Assembly: GCA_026392215.1 (NCBI GenBank)
Contig: JAPLCN010000144.1
Location: 1-51,010, forward strand
Source of the DNA: Actinomycetota bacterium
Lineage (GTDB): Bacteria > Actinomycetota > Humimicrobiia > Humimicrobiales > Humimicrobiaceae
Length of the DNA stretch: 51,010 nucleotides
Direction of reading: 5' to 3'
In this document: piece by piece, positions 8,606 to 16,567 of the stretch
Position numbering within the stretch: the first letter of the stretch is position 1
Layout of the letters: the number at the start of each line of letters is the position of its first letter
The notes under the pieces: generated by a model
Databases searched by the model: none
Seen by the model: only the letters and a program-made list of their open reading frames with translations
What the model was told of the DNA's origin: nothing
Program-made: the position numbers and the translations under genes

Positions 8606-10165
8606 TTGGAAAAAGACAGAATTTTTAGAGTGATAGATACCGGAGAGCTTAGTGCTGCAGAGAACATGGCTCTTGACAGCATAATTCTTGAACTACGGGA
8701 AGAAAAGATTGTGCCTAATACTATAAGGTTTTTAAGCTTTAATCCTCATAGTGCACTTATCGGGCAGTTTCAAACTGTTGCAAAGGAGATACGGACTGAT
8801 TTTTGCAGGGAAAACGGAATTGATGTTAATAGAAGAATAACCGGCGGAGGCGCATTATACTGGGATACAAAAGATGTAGGCTGGGAAATTTTTGCAGCAA
8901 GGGAAGGAATTTTTAAAGTTAAAAATATAGAAAATTTTTATAAGATGTTCTGTAATGCAGCTTCAGACGGAATAAACAGGCTTGGAATAAATTCAAGCTT
9001 CAGACCCAGAAATGATATAGAAGTTGGGGGAAGAAAAATTTCCGGTTCAGGTGGAACTTCAATAAGTGAAGCATTCATGTTCCAGGGTACTTTACTGGTT
9101 GATTTAAATATTGAAATGATGCTTAGAGCTTTAAGGATACCGGTTGAAAAATTAAAATACAAGGAAGTCAATTCTTTAAGGGACAGAATCACCTGGCTTT
9201 CAAGAGAACTTGGATACTGCCCTTCAAGGAAAGAAATAATTGAAAAAATGCTGGAAGGATTTGCAGGCTCATTGGGATTTGATTTTTATTGGGGAGAGCT
9301 TTCAGATATTGAAAAGAAAAAGCTTGCAAAAAAACTGCCATATTTCAAGAGCAAGCTTTATGTAAATAAGATTAAGGATAAAAAAAGTTATTATTTTTTA
9401 ACTTCATTTTCCAGATCCCATAAGAAAGTAATAAAGTGCAGCGCCAATATGGATATAAAGAGGAAAGTAATAAGAAGCCTTTATTTCAGCGGTGACTACT
9501 TTCTTTATCCGGGAAGGGTTTTAAATGATATGGAGGCAAGGCTGAAAAATATCCCGGCAGACAAGGATATTTTTAAAAAAGAAATACACAATTTTTTTAA
9601 AAGCTATCCTGTTAAAATTGAAGGAATCAGTGAAAGAGATATTTCTGAAGTCGTAAATATCTGCATTGATAAGATCGGTTTTAAAAAATACAGGATACCC
9701 CTTAAATATTTTAATGATATTTACCTGATAAAAAGTGAATTTTCTGATAAGGACAGGATTGAAGTATTTCTGCTGCCATATTGTTCAAAATTGCCTGAAT
9801 GCAGGTTCAGAAAGAAAAATGGCTGCAGCATTTGCGGAAAGTGCTCAACCGGAAATGCAATAGACATTGCTAAAAAGTATAATATAAAAACCAAAACCAT
9901 ATTAAGTTATGGAAATTTAAAAGATACATTGCGTGAGCTAAAAAAAAGCGGTGTAAAATATTTTGGCGGAAGCTGCTGTGAAGCATTTTATATCAAGCAC
10001 AAGGATGATTTTGACAGGATAGGACTGGGCGGCATATTGTTAAATATTGAAAACAAAACCTGCTATGATCTGGGAAGGGAAGCCGTTGCCCATGAAGGCA
10101 AATTTGAAGGCTTCACTGACCTTAAGCTTGATTTGCTTGAAAGAGTATTTAAAATATTAACCTGA
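8606..10165 (+). CDS. Lipoate-protein ligase (LplA/LplB-type) fused to DUF116
   Basis: The N-terminal catalytic domain has RRITGGGALYWDTKDVGWE and the lysine-bearing GRKISGSGGT loop of lipoate/octanoate-protein ligases. A middle region (about residues 250-350) resembles the LplA C-terminal accessory domain. The last ~170 residues look like DUF116, with a cysteine-rich block (CSKLPECRFRKKNGCSICG, then KCSTGNAI and GGSCCEAF) that could bind a metal cluster. The expected role is attaching octanoate or lipoate to E2/H-type proteins, which the neighbouring LipS-like pair would then thiolate. The track start at 8528 is unlikely: TTG 8606, preceded by AAGGGAATGGG, places the start just before EKDRIFRVIDTG, where ligases normally begin. 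The fused DUF116 is the unusual part. Confidence 0.8.
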   Translation: MEKDRIFRVIDTGELSAAENMALDSIILELREEKIVPNTIRFLSFNPHSALIGQFQTVAKEIRTDFCRENGIDVNRRITGGGALYWDTKDVGWEIFAAREGIFKVKNIENFYKMFCNAASDGINRLGINSSFRPRNDIEVGGRKISGSGGTSISEAFMFQGTLLVDLNIEMMLRALRIPVEKLKYKEVNSLRDRITWLSRELGYCPSRKEIIEKMLEGFAGSLGFDFYWGELSDIEKKKLAKKLPYFKSKLYVNKIKDKKSYYFLTSFSRSHKKVIKCSANMDIKRKVIRSLYFSGDYFLYPGRVLNDMEARLKNIPADKDIFKKEIHNFFKSYPVKIEGISERDISEVVNICIDKIGFKKYRIPLKYFNDIYLIKSEFSDKDRIEVFLLPYCSKLPECRFRKKNGCSICGKCSTGNAIDIAKKYNIKTKTILSYGNLKDTLRELKKSGVKYFGGSCCEAFYIKHKDDFDRIGLGGILLNIENKTCYDLGREAVAHEGKFEGFTDLKLDLLERVFKILT

Positions 10166-10458
10166 AATTAATATACATATAAAGATATAGCTAGCAAACG
10201 TTTATAGCAAATTACTAAACATAACTTTTATACTTAATGCGGCAGATTAATTTGCTATAGTATTTTTGCAGAAACTTAAAATATATAAATAGTTTTTGGT
10301 GAATAATTGATCAAAAAAGCCAAACTTAAGAAAATTATAAGCACAATTTAAGTGAATCATTTGATAAGAATTGAAATTTTCACCAATAACTAAATAGTTT
10401 TATTTATTATTAATAATAATTAACCAGGCTGTTTGGGAAAATAACTAAAATTAAAATA

Positions 10459-11673
10459 ATGGAAGGTAACATTTATGACGTGGCAATAATCGGGGCCGGC
10501 CCTGCCGGGGCAAGCCTTGCTTATTTTTTATCCGGGTTTAATTTAAAAGTCGCCCTTATTGAAAAGAAAAAATATGCTGATACTCCGGTAAGATGCGCTG
10601 AACTTGTTCCGAAAGCAATAACACAGTTATACGGTGATAAAATTGACGGAATTAATAATGAAGTCAGCCAAATGGAAACATATATTGAAGGCAGCCTGGC
10701 AAATATAATAAAATCCCCAGGCTTTATTCTGGACAGGAACATATTTGTTGATTTTCTGATAAAAAGTTTTTTAAAAAAAGGCGGAACATATTTAAACTCA
10801 TCAACTTTTTTAAATGCCTTGCATCTGGATAATAGCAGACAAAAGCATAAAAGTGATTTAAGCGTAAAACTTGCTGAAAATAGCAGCAGAAAATTTTTAT
10901 CTGCAAATATACTGAACGGGATTTCAATAAAAGTTAAGCAAAAAGATAAAATTATAAACTTAAAAACAAAAATTTTAGTTGGAGCAGATGGTCCGAATTC
11001 TGCGGTTGCTAAAATCATGAACTCTTTTTCTGATACTGATAATAAAGTTCAAAAGAAAATTCCATCAGGCAGTTGTTATATTGCAGGTTTTCAGGAAAAC
11101 CTTACAAAAGAAACAAATTATGAAAACAATACAAAAATATTTTTTTATCCGCATCTTACCTGCGGCTACGGATGGCTGTTTCCAAAAAAAAGCAGTATTA
11201 ATATAGGGGTGGCAATAAGCATGGAAGCTGTGAAAAGAGATGGTTTAAAAAATACTTACCAAAGATTTAAAAATGAATTAATAAAAAATAATGCTATCAG
11301 TGGAAATGAAAAACAAAATGGTGTTATTTCCGGCCTGGTTCCAGTCAGTGGTATCAGCCCTGAAGTTGTTAAAGATAATGTTATGCTTATTGGTGATGCT
11401 GCAGGGCTTTGCAACCCGATAACAGGTGCAGGCAATTTTAATGCTGCAGTTTCTGCAAAAATTGCTTCAGAATATATAAAAAAAGCTTTAAGCTCAAGCA
11501 GTCTTAATGTTTTAAAAGAGGCTGACAAGGAGATTAATAACTTTTTTAATGTAAGTCTTTCTCACGGCCGGAGTAAAAGGAAAATGCTTGAAGCAAACTG
11601 GACAACAAATGATTTTGAAGGCCTGATTAAAAAAACATGGATATCTTTTAGAGATTACTGGCACGAAAGATAA
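10459..11673 (+). CDS. Geranylgeranyl-reductase-family FAD oxidoreductase, LipT-like by context
   Basis: A 404-residue flavoprotein. The N-terminus has the FAD dinucleotide fold AIIGAGPAGASLAYFLSG; further on are VGADGPNSAV and the second FAD motif LIGDAAGLCNPITGAGN, in the order typical of geranylgeranyl reductase/GR2-type enzymes. In published LipS1/LipS2 loci a flavin oxidoreductase of this family (called LipT) sits beside the synthase genes and is thought to supply electrons. Its position 293 bases after the ligase gene supports the same role here. The alternative is reduction of isoprenoid chains in membrane lipids. A hydrophilic insert of about 30 residues follows the FAD domain (around residues 110-150). 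ATG start; weak ribosome site. Confidence 0.7.
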   Translation: MEGNIYDVAIIGAGPAGASLAYFLSGFNLKVALIEKKKYADTPVRCAELVPKAITQLYGDKIDGINNEVSQMETYIEGSLANIIKSPGFILDRNIFVDFLIKSFLKKGGTYLNSSTFLNALHLDNSRQKHKSDLSVKLAENSSRKFLSANILNGISIKVKQKDKIINLKTKILVGADGPNSAVAKIMNSFSDTDNKVQKKIPSGSCYIAGFQENLTKETNYENNTKIFFYPHLTCGYGWLFPKKSSINIGVAISMEAVKRDGLKNTYQRFKNELIKNNAISGNEKQNGVISGLVPVSGISPEVVKDNVMLIGDAAGLCNPITGAGNFNAAVSAKIASEYIKKALSSSSLNVLKEADKEINNFFNVSLSHGRSKRKMLEANWTTNDFEGLIKKTWISFRDYWHER

Positions 11674-11726
11674 ATGACTTACAAAAAACTAAATTAATCA
11701 ACAATAACTAATTATCCTAATCGGAA

Positions 11727-12005
11727 TTGACACTCTCTACGGCTAAAGCCAGGAGATTCTTAAGTGGTTAGCGCCCTCTGTCCGTTTCCGTTTCGGGCAA
11801 CCCTTAAGTTTGGGGCTGTGTCAGATAGCCCATCCCGAGAAGGATATACAATCTCGGGCAGCGATGCTGTTACCACATCGCCAGATAGTTTTACTTATAA
11901 GATTTTATGTATTTCAAGATTTGGAAATACAACCTCATATCTTATCAAAGAACTATTTATAGCGTGCGGCATTAAGCCACAGGCTCGGTTGATTGCTCAA
12001 CTATA
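11727..12005 (-). mobile_element. IS200/IS605-type right end with omega-RNA-like scaffold, transposase lost
   Basis: Read on the minus strand, this stretch ends in CTTAAGAATCTCC, a hairpin with GGCTTTAGCC, then GAGAGTGTCA. That resembles the right end of many IS200/IS605 tnpB elements. Upstream of it (same strand) are strong stems, CCCGAGA/TCTCGGG and GGGCT/AGCCC, as expected for the TnpB guide RNA scaffold. A short reading tail ending VEQSTEPVA-stop could be the last codons of a decayed tnpB, but that is weak. No intact tnpA or tnpB and no left end is visible. The local G+C is higher than the surrounding AT-rich DNA. The track ORFs at 11764 and 11993 are shadows in this region. Confidence 0.6.
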
Positions 12006-12096
12006 AAAAGTTTATCAAAAATGAAGAATATTGTCAAAAAAAACTGCCATTCATCTCCATGATTGAAATCGGGAGCTTTCTGGCAAGAAAGAGTGT

Positions 12097-12129
12097 AAGG
12101 AAGCAAGAGAACCGTCCCCTTGCTTCCTT
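12097..12129. repeat. REP-like palindrome, copy 1 of 3
   Basis: Perfect 11-base arms AAGGAAGCAAG / CTTGCTTCCTT flank the centre AGAACCGTCCC. Imperfect versions with the same centre occur at 16513-16548 and, inverted, at 31554-31584. Such 'AACCGTCCC' palindromes are typical of REP elements mobilised by Y1-type (RAYT) transposases; no such transposase gene is in the window. Confidence 0.8.
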
Positions 12130-12222
12130 CTTACATAAATTTTTTAATATGATAAAATATGCACAATTAATAATTTGGATAATTAAATTGCTTAAAGCAA
12201 AACTGCTTTCAGGAGTGATTAT

Positions 12223-13167
12223 TTGCAGGATTTAAAAGAAAATATAAAAGATTTTAGTACTCAAAAACCTGACAGGCAAAAGGTTGTTTCAATTATTATT
12301 GTAAGTTTTAACAGCCTAAAATTTTTAAAAAAATGCATTGATTCAATAATAAAATTCCCGCCCAGGCTTACCGAAGACCAGTATGAGATCATTATTATTG
12401 ACAATAACTCCAGTGATGGTTCAGCAGAGCTTATTGAAAAGAATTACTTCAAATACAGTTTTGTAAAGTTAATAAAAAATAATGCAAATATGGGTTTTTC
12501 CTATGCAAACAACCAGGCAATAAAAAGTACAAATTCCAGGTATTTTCTTTTTATTAACAGCGACACTGAAGTATATGAAAATTCCATAAGCGGATTAATT
12601 GAATTTTTTGAAGAATCCGCCGTGAAAGGAATAAATATCGGGGTTGCAGGTCCTAAAATAATCAATTCTGACGGTTCAATCCAGCTTTCATGCAGGCGGT
12701 TCCCTTCTTTTATCAATGCTGCTTTTTATACCATTCTTGCAGGCATAAAGCCGGATAATAAATTTTCAAGAAGGTATAAACTGGCGGATGCTGACAGAAG
12801 CCAGCCGTTTGAAGTTGACTGGGTATCAGGTTCTGCAATGATGGTTTCAGGAAATGCCATTGGTAAAGCGGGCATGTTTGATGAGAAATATTTTATGTAT
12901 GTTGAAGATGTTGATTTATGCTACAGAATGTGGCAGAAAAAACTTATGGTTTATTACTATCCTTTTGTAAAGGTGCTTCATCACATCGGGGGCAGCGGAG
13001 AAAATAACTTAGTTCTCCCGCAGGTAAGAATGCAAAAAAGTGTAATGTATTTCTATATTAAAACGTATAAAAAAAGCTGGAAAATAATCCTTATCCCTCT
13101 GGTGTATCCTGTTCTGGGTTTTAGAATTCTAATAACTTATTTAAAAAACATTAATAAAAAAAAATAA
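12223..13167 (+). CDS. Family 2 glycosyltransferase (rhamnosyltransferase-like)
   Basis: GT-A transferase with VSIIIVSFNSL, IIIIDNNSSDGS, FLFINSDTEV (metal/nucleotide site), VDWVSGSAMMVSG and FDEKYFMYVEDVDLCYRMW, in the same order as the enzyme at 3136-4125. The C-terminus (ILIPLVYPVLGFRILIT) is hydrophobic. TTG start with AGGAG seven bases upstream. It is followed after 215 noncoding bases by the GDP-deoxysugar genes, so it probably uses the GDP-linked deoxyhexose made by them; that is inference from position. It was separated from the first glycosyltransferase run by the lipoate locus and a mobile remnant. Confidence 0.85.
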   Translation: MQDLKENIKDFSTQKPDRQKVVSIIIVSFNSLKFLKKCIDSIIKFPPRLTEDQYEIIIIDNNSSDGSAELIEKNYFKYSFVKLIKNNANMGFSYANNQAIKSTNSRYFLFINSDTEVYENSISGLIEFFEESAVKGINIGVAGPKIINSDGSIQLSCRRFPSFINAAFYTILAGIKPDNKFSRRYKLADADRSQPFEVDWVSGSAMMVSGNAIGKAGMFDEKYFMYVEDVDLCYRMWQKKLMVYYYPFVKVLHHIGGSGENNLVLPQVRMQKSVMYFYIKTYKKSWKIILIPLVYPVLGFRILITYLKNINKKK

Positions 13168-13382
13168 AGATTTTTTAGTTTAAAGCTGCTATTGTTTTTT
13201 GATTTATAACAAAAATAAATATAGAATATTATTCACAACAAAGACGGTCTGTTTATTAAATTAAAAATTAAGGCAAAGCTTAATAAAATAAGGATAAATA
13301 GCGCAAATTCTGGTATAAATTATGTTATTAATTTCAGGAAAAATATGATACTTGGCATAACGACTAGAAAGGGAATAATTTT

Positions 13383-14345
13383 TTGAGAATTTTAATTACC
13401 GGCATCAATGGTTTTGTAGGTGGTCATCTTGCCAATTTTCTATATAATAAGAATGAAAGCTATGAAATAGTAGGGCTTGATTTAAATACCTCTGATTTTT
13501 TTACACGGTTTCAGGGCAGGATGGGAAAAATAAGGCTTGTAAATATTGACTTGACTGATGCCGTAAAAATTGAGGAGCTTATAAAAGAGTTCAAGCCGGA
13601 GCAGGTTTATCATCTTGCTGCGCAGGCTTCTGTGAGCGAATCATGGAAAAACCCGATTGAGACTTTTAAGGTCAATGTTTTTGGCGGGGTCAATATTCTT
13701 GAAAGTATCAGAAAATTTTATGCCATCTGCAAGTTTCTTTCTGTCTGCACTGCTGAAGAATATGAAATAATGAAAAATAACGGGTGTGCAATTGCCGAGG
13801 ACGCAAAAATTTCTCCATCAAACCCTTATGCGATAAGCAAGTCAGCACTGGACTTTTTTTCCACCACTTATTTTACCGCATACAAAATTCCTGTTTTTGT
13901 AAGCCGTTCCTTTAATCATATAGGTCCAGGGCAATCTGAAAGATTTGTGTGTTCGGATTTTGCAAGGCAGATAGCAGAGATAGAAAAAGGAGTAAGAGAG
14001 CCAAAGATCTATGTCGGCAATCTTGCTGCATACAGGGATTTTCTGGATGTAAGGGATGTCATAAAGGCTTATTATTGCATTATGAACAAGGGCAAAGCCG
14101 GAGAAGTATACAATATATGCTCGGGTGAAAAACAAAGGATTTCTGATTTGCTTGACATACTGCTGTCTTTCAGCAGTAAAAAAAATATAGAAATAAAAAT
14201 AGATAATTCAAAGTTAAGGCCTATTGATAACGAAGTAATATATGGAGATAATTCAAAATTAAAAAAGCACACAGGATGGAATCAGGATTATACAATTAAA
14301 CAAGCTTTAAAAGACACGTTAGAATATTGGAGGCAAAAAGTATGA
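13383..14345 (+). CDS. GDP-4-keto-6-deoxymannose reductase-like SDR (Rmd/Fcl type)
   Basis: Extended short-chain dehydrogenase of 320 residues. NAD(P) is bound at the N-terminal ITGINGFVGGHLA; the catalytic Tyr and Lys are in NPYAISKSALD, with a Thr of CTAEEYE where the active-site Ser/Thr is expected. SFNHIGPGQ matches the substrate-binding region of GDP-mannose dehydratase-related enzymes. With gmd two genes downstream, the best role is reduction of GDP-4-keto-6-deoxy-D-mannose to GDP-D-rhamnose; GDP-L-fucose synthesis is the alternative. TTG start after AAGGGAAT. The stop overlaps the next gene's ATG by four bases (ATGA), implying translational coupling. Confidence 0.75.
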   Translation: MRILITGINGFVGGHLANFLYNKNESYEIVGLDLNTSDFFTRFQGRMGKIRLVNIDLTDAVKIEELIKEFKPEQVYHLAAQASVSESWKNPIETFKVNVFGGVNILESIRKFYAICKFLSVCTAEEYEIMKNNGCAIAEDAKISPSNPYAISKSALDFFSTTYFTAYKIPVFVSRSFNHIGPGQSERFVCSDFARQIAEIEKGVREPKIYVGNLAAYRDFLDVRDVIKAYYCIMNKGKAGEVYNICSGEKQRISDLLDILLSFSSKKNIEIKIDNSKLRPIDNEVIYGDNSKLKKHTGWNQDYTIKQALKDTLEYWRQKV

Positions 14346-15457
14346 AAGCAGTTATACTTGCAGGGGGTTTTGGAACCAGAATCAGGCCGCTTACTTGTTT
14401 AAATCCCAAACCGATGCTGCCGTTAGTAAATAAACCATTCATGCATAATTTTATTTCATGGGTTAAATCACATGGAATCAAGGACATCATTTTGTCAACA
14501 GGCTATCTTCCGGGAGTTTTTGAAGATTATTTCGGGGATGGTAAAAATTTTGGAGTTAAATTAACTTATGTTACTGAAGAAGTTCCGCTGGGGACATGCG
14601 GGGCAGTCAAAAATGTTGAAGGCTATCTGGATAACGAAAGCTTTATGGTTTTTAACGGGGATGTATTATCGGGAATCAATCTGAGCGAAATGATGAAATA
14701 CCATAAGGATAAGAAGTCTGATATAACAATAGCGCTTACTCCGGTTGAAGACCCCACTTCTTACGGGCTGGTTCCTATTGACAAGGACGGCAGAGTTGAA
14801 AAGTTTCTTGAAAAGCCAAGCTGGGATGAAATGACAACCAATTTAATTAATGCAGGGGCATATATCATTGAGCGGAACCTGCTTGATCTGGTGCCGTCTA
14901 AAGAAAACTACTCTTTTGAAAGAGGGCTTTTCCCCAATGCGCTTGAGATAGGCTACAGGATTTACGGGCATGTTTCAAATGCATACTGGCTTGATCTTGG
15001 AACCCCGGCAAAATACCTTCAGGCCCATCAGGATATATTAAACGGGAAGATAAGCTTTAATTTTCAGGGAGAAGAACTTTTTAAAAATATTTACCTGGGA
15101 AAATTTTCCAAATTCCATAAGGAAAGCCTGTTGTCGGGACCTATAGTAATAGGTGAAAACTGTGTTATTGAAAGCGGAGCAGTCATAAATCCCTTGACAG
15201 TAATTGGAAATAACTGCCACATCTTAAGCGATGCACATATAAGCGGAAGCATTATCTTTGACGGCTGCAAGGTTGGAAGAGGCTGCATAATAAAGGATTC
15301 AATATTATCTTATAATGTTCAGGCGGGAGATAAGGTAATCATAGAGGGCAATTCCGTTATCGGAGACAACACAATAATAAGTGACGGCAATATTTTTAAA
15401 AACGGCATCAAGATCAATATAAATTCAAATATTAATCCGGGCGAAATCAGTTTTTAA
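14342..15457 (+). CDS. Mannose-1-phosphate guanylyltransferase-like nucleotidyltransferase
   Basis: The N-terminal nucleotidyltransferase domain has the signature ILAGGFGTRIRPLT, then MVFNGDVLSG (metal-binding Asp) and FLEKPSW. The C-terminal third has hexapeptide repeats (GPIVIGENCVIESGAVINP and on), a left-handed beta-helix. It should make GDP-mannose (or a related NDP-sugar) from the sugar-1-phosphate. ATG 14342 is chosen over the track start because GGAGG lies six bases upstream and the ATG overlaps the previous stop. It feeds gmd, the next gene. A second enzyme of the same architecture is at 21878-23035; which one makes GDP-mannose is not clear. Confidence 0.8.
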   Translation: MKAVILAGGFGTRIRPLTCLNPKPMLPLVNKPFMHNFISWVKSHGIKDIILSTGYLPGVFEDYFGDGKNFGVKLTYVTEEVPLGTCGAVKNVEGYLDNESFMVFNGDVLSGINLSEMMKYHKDKKSDITIALTPVEDPTSYGLVPIDKDGRVEKFLEKPSWDEMTTNLINAGAYIIERNLLDLVPSKENYSFERGLFPNALEIGYRIYGHVSNAYWLDLGTPAKYLQAHQDILNGKISFNFQGEELFKNIYLGKFSKFHKESLLSGPIVIGENCVIESGAVINPLTVIGNNCHILSDAHISGSIIFDGCKVGRGCIIKDSILSYNVQAGDKVIIEGNSVIGDNTIISDGNIFKNGIKININSNINPGEISF

Positions 15458-15542
15458 TTTTTTAAATAGCTTTTAGGTTTTGTAAAATTAAATTAAGGGC
15501 ACATAAAAATTAATATTAATTTAAATATTTAAGGAGGCTTTT

Positions 15543-16505
15543 TTGAAAAAAGCGCTTATTACAGGAATTACAGGCCAGGACGGCTCATATCTTGCAGAGC
15601 TTTTACTTGGTAAAGGCTATGAAGTTTACGGCATGGTAAGACGCTCATCTACAGAAAATTTCGGCAGGATCGAACATATAAGGGAAAAGATAAAATTCCT
15701 GCAGGCAGACTTGCTTGACCAGTTTTCTATAGTAAGTGCGGTTAAGGAAGCAAACCCTGATGAAATATATAATCTTGCAGCACAATCCTTTGTTCCGACT
15801 TCATGGGACCAGCCGGTGCTGACAGGAGAATTTACCGCACTTGGCGTTACGCGCATTCTTGAAGCAATAAGGCACGTAAACAGGGGAATCAAATTTTACC
15901 AGGCATCAAGCTCTGAAATGTTCGGCAAGGTACTGGAAGTTCCGCAAAAAGAAACTACACCTTTTTATCCGAGAAGCCCTTACGGGGTTGCAAAAGTTTA
16001 CGGGCATTATATAACTGTAAATTACAGAGAAAGCTACAATATTTTCGGCTGCTCCGGAATTTTATTTAATCATGAGTCTCCAAGAAGAGGGCTTGAATTT
16101 GTAACAAGAAAAGTGACATATAATGCTGTCAGAATTAAACTTGGCCTTCAGGACTTTATTTCTCTTGGAACCCTTGATGCAAAAAGAGACTGGGGTTTTG
16201 CAGGAGACTACGTTGAATCAATGTGGCTAATGCTTCAGCAGGATAATCCGGATAATTATGTTGTTGCAACAGGCGAAACCCATACTGTCCAGGAATTAAT
16301 AGAGGTTGCTTTTGAATATTTAAACCTGGACTGGAAAAATCATATAAAAATCGATCCTAAATTTATAAGGCCGGCTGAAGTTGAACTTCTGATTGGTGAC
16401 TCAAGCAAGGCAAGAGCTAAACTTGGCTGGAATCCAAAGGTAAGCTTTGAAGGCCTGGTAAAAATGATGGTAGACGCTGATTATAAATTACTTACAGGCA
16501 AGTGA
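15543..16505 (+). CDS. gmd: GDP-mannose 4,6-dehydratase
   Basis: A 320-residue SDR that converts GDP-D-mannose to GDP-4-keto-6-deoxy-D-mannose in the cytoplasm. Characteristic Gmd features: [55 protein letters not shown] (catalytic Tyr/Lys), FNHESPRRG, and [16 protein letters not shown] start with a perfect AAGGAGG upstream. It lies between the guanylyltransferase and phosphohexomutase genes, so substrate supply and use are encoded together. A REP palindrome fills the gap to the next gene. Confidence 0.95.
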   Translation: MKKALITGITGQDGSYLAELLLGKGYEVYGMVRRSSTENFGRIEHIREKIKFLQADLLDQFSIVSAVKEANPDEIYNLAAQSFVPTSWDQPVLTGEFTALGVTRILEAIRHVNRGIKFYQASSSEMFGKVLEVPQKETTPFYPRSPYGVAKVYGHYITVNYRESYNIFGCSGILFNHESPRRGLEFVTRKVTYNAVRIKLGLQDFISLGTLDAKRDWGFAGDYVESMWLMLQQDNPDNYVVATGETHTVQELIEVAFEYLNLDWKNHIKIDPKFIRPAEVELLIGDSSKARAKLGWNPKVSFEGLVKMMVDADYKLLTGK

Positions 16506-16512
16506 CGAAAGC

Positions 16513-16548
16513 AAAAGGAAACAAGAGAACCGTCCCTTTGCTTCTTTT
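16513..16548. repeat. REP-like palindrome, copy 2 of 3, in the gmd-phosphohexomutase gap
   Basis: Centre AGAACCGTCCC with imperfect arms AAAAGGAAACAAG / TTTGCTTCTTTT. It lies between the gmd stop and the ribosome site of the next gene. The track ORF starting at 16502 reads through it, producing the spurious leader KGNKRTVPLLLL. Confidence 0.75.
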
Positions 16549-16567
16549 AAGGGAGAGGGAAAATAAT

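Larger units (their letters stand above)
11674..12222. other. 549-base gene-free stretch holding two mobile remnants
   Basis: This interval contains the IS605-like right end (11727-12005), about 90 bases with no recognised feature, the REP palindrome (12097-12129) and an AT-rich leader for the next glycosyltransferase, with AGGAG seven bases before its TTG. I see no protein-coding gene. Confidence 0.7.

Noticed and set aside
10521-11018. 165-residue minus-strand ORF
   Set aside because: Antisense shadow of the FAD oxidoreductase.
11764-12006. 80-residue plus-strand ORF
   Set aside because: Lies entirely in the IS605-like right end; no ribosome site and no family resemblance.
11993-12235. 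80-residue plus-strand ORF
   Set aside because: Runs through the REP palindrome and into the next glycosyltransferase start; composition not protein-like.
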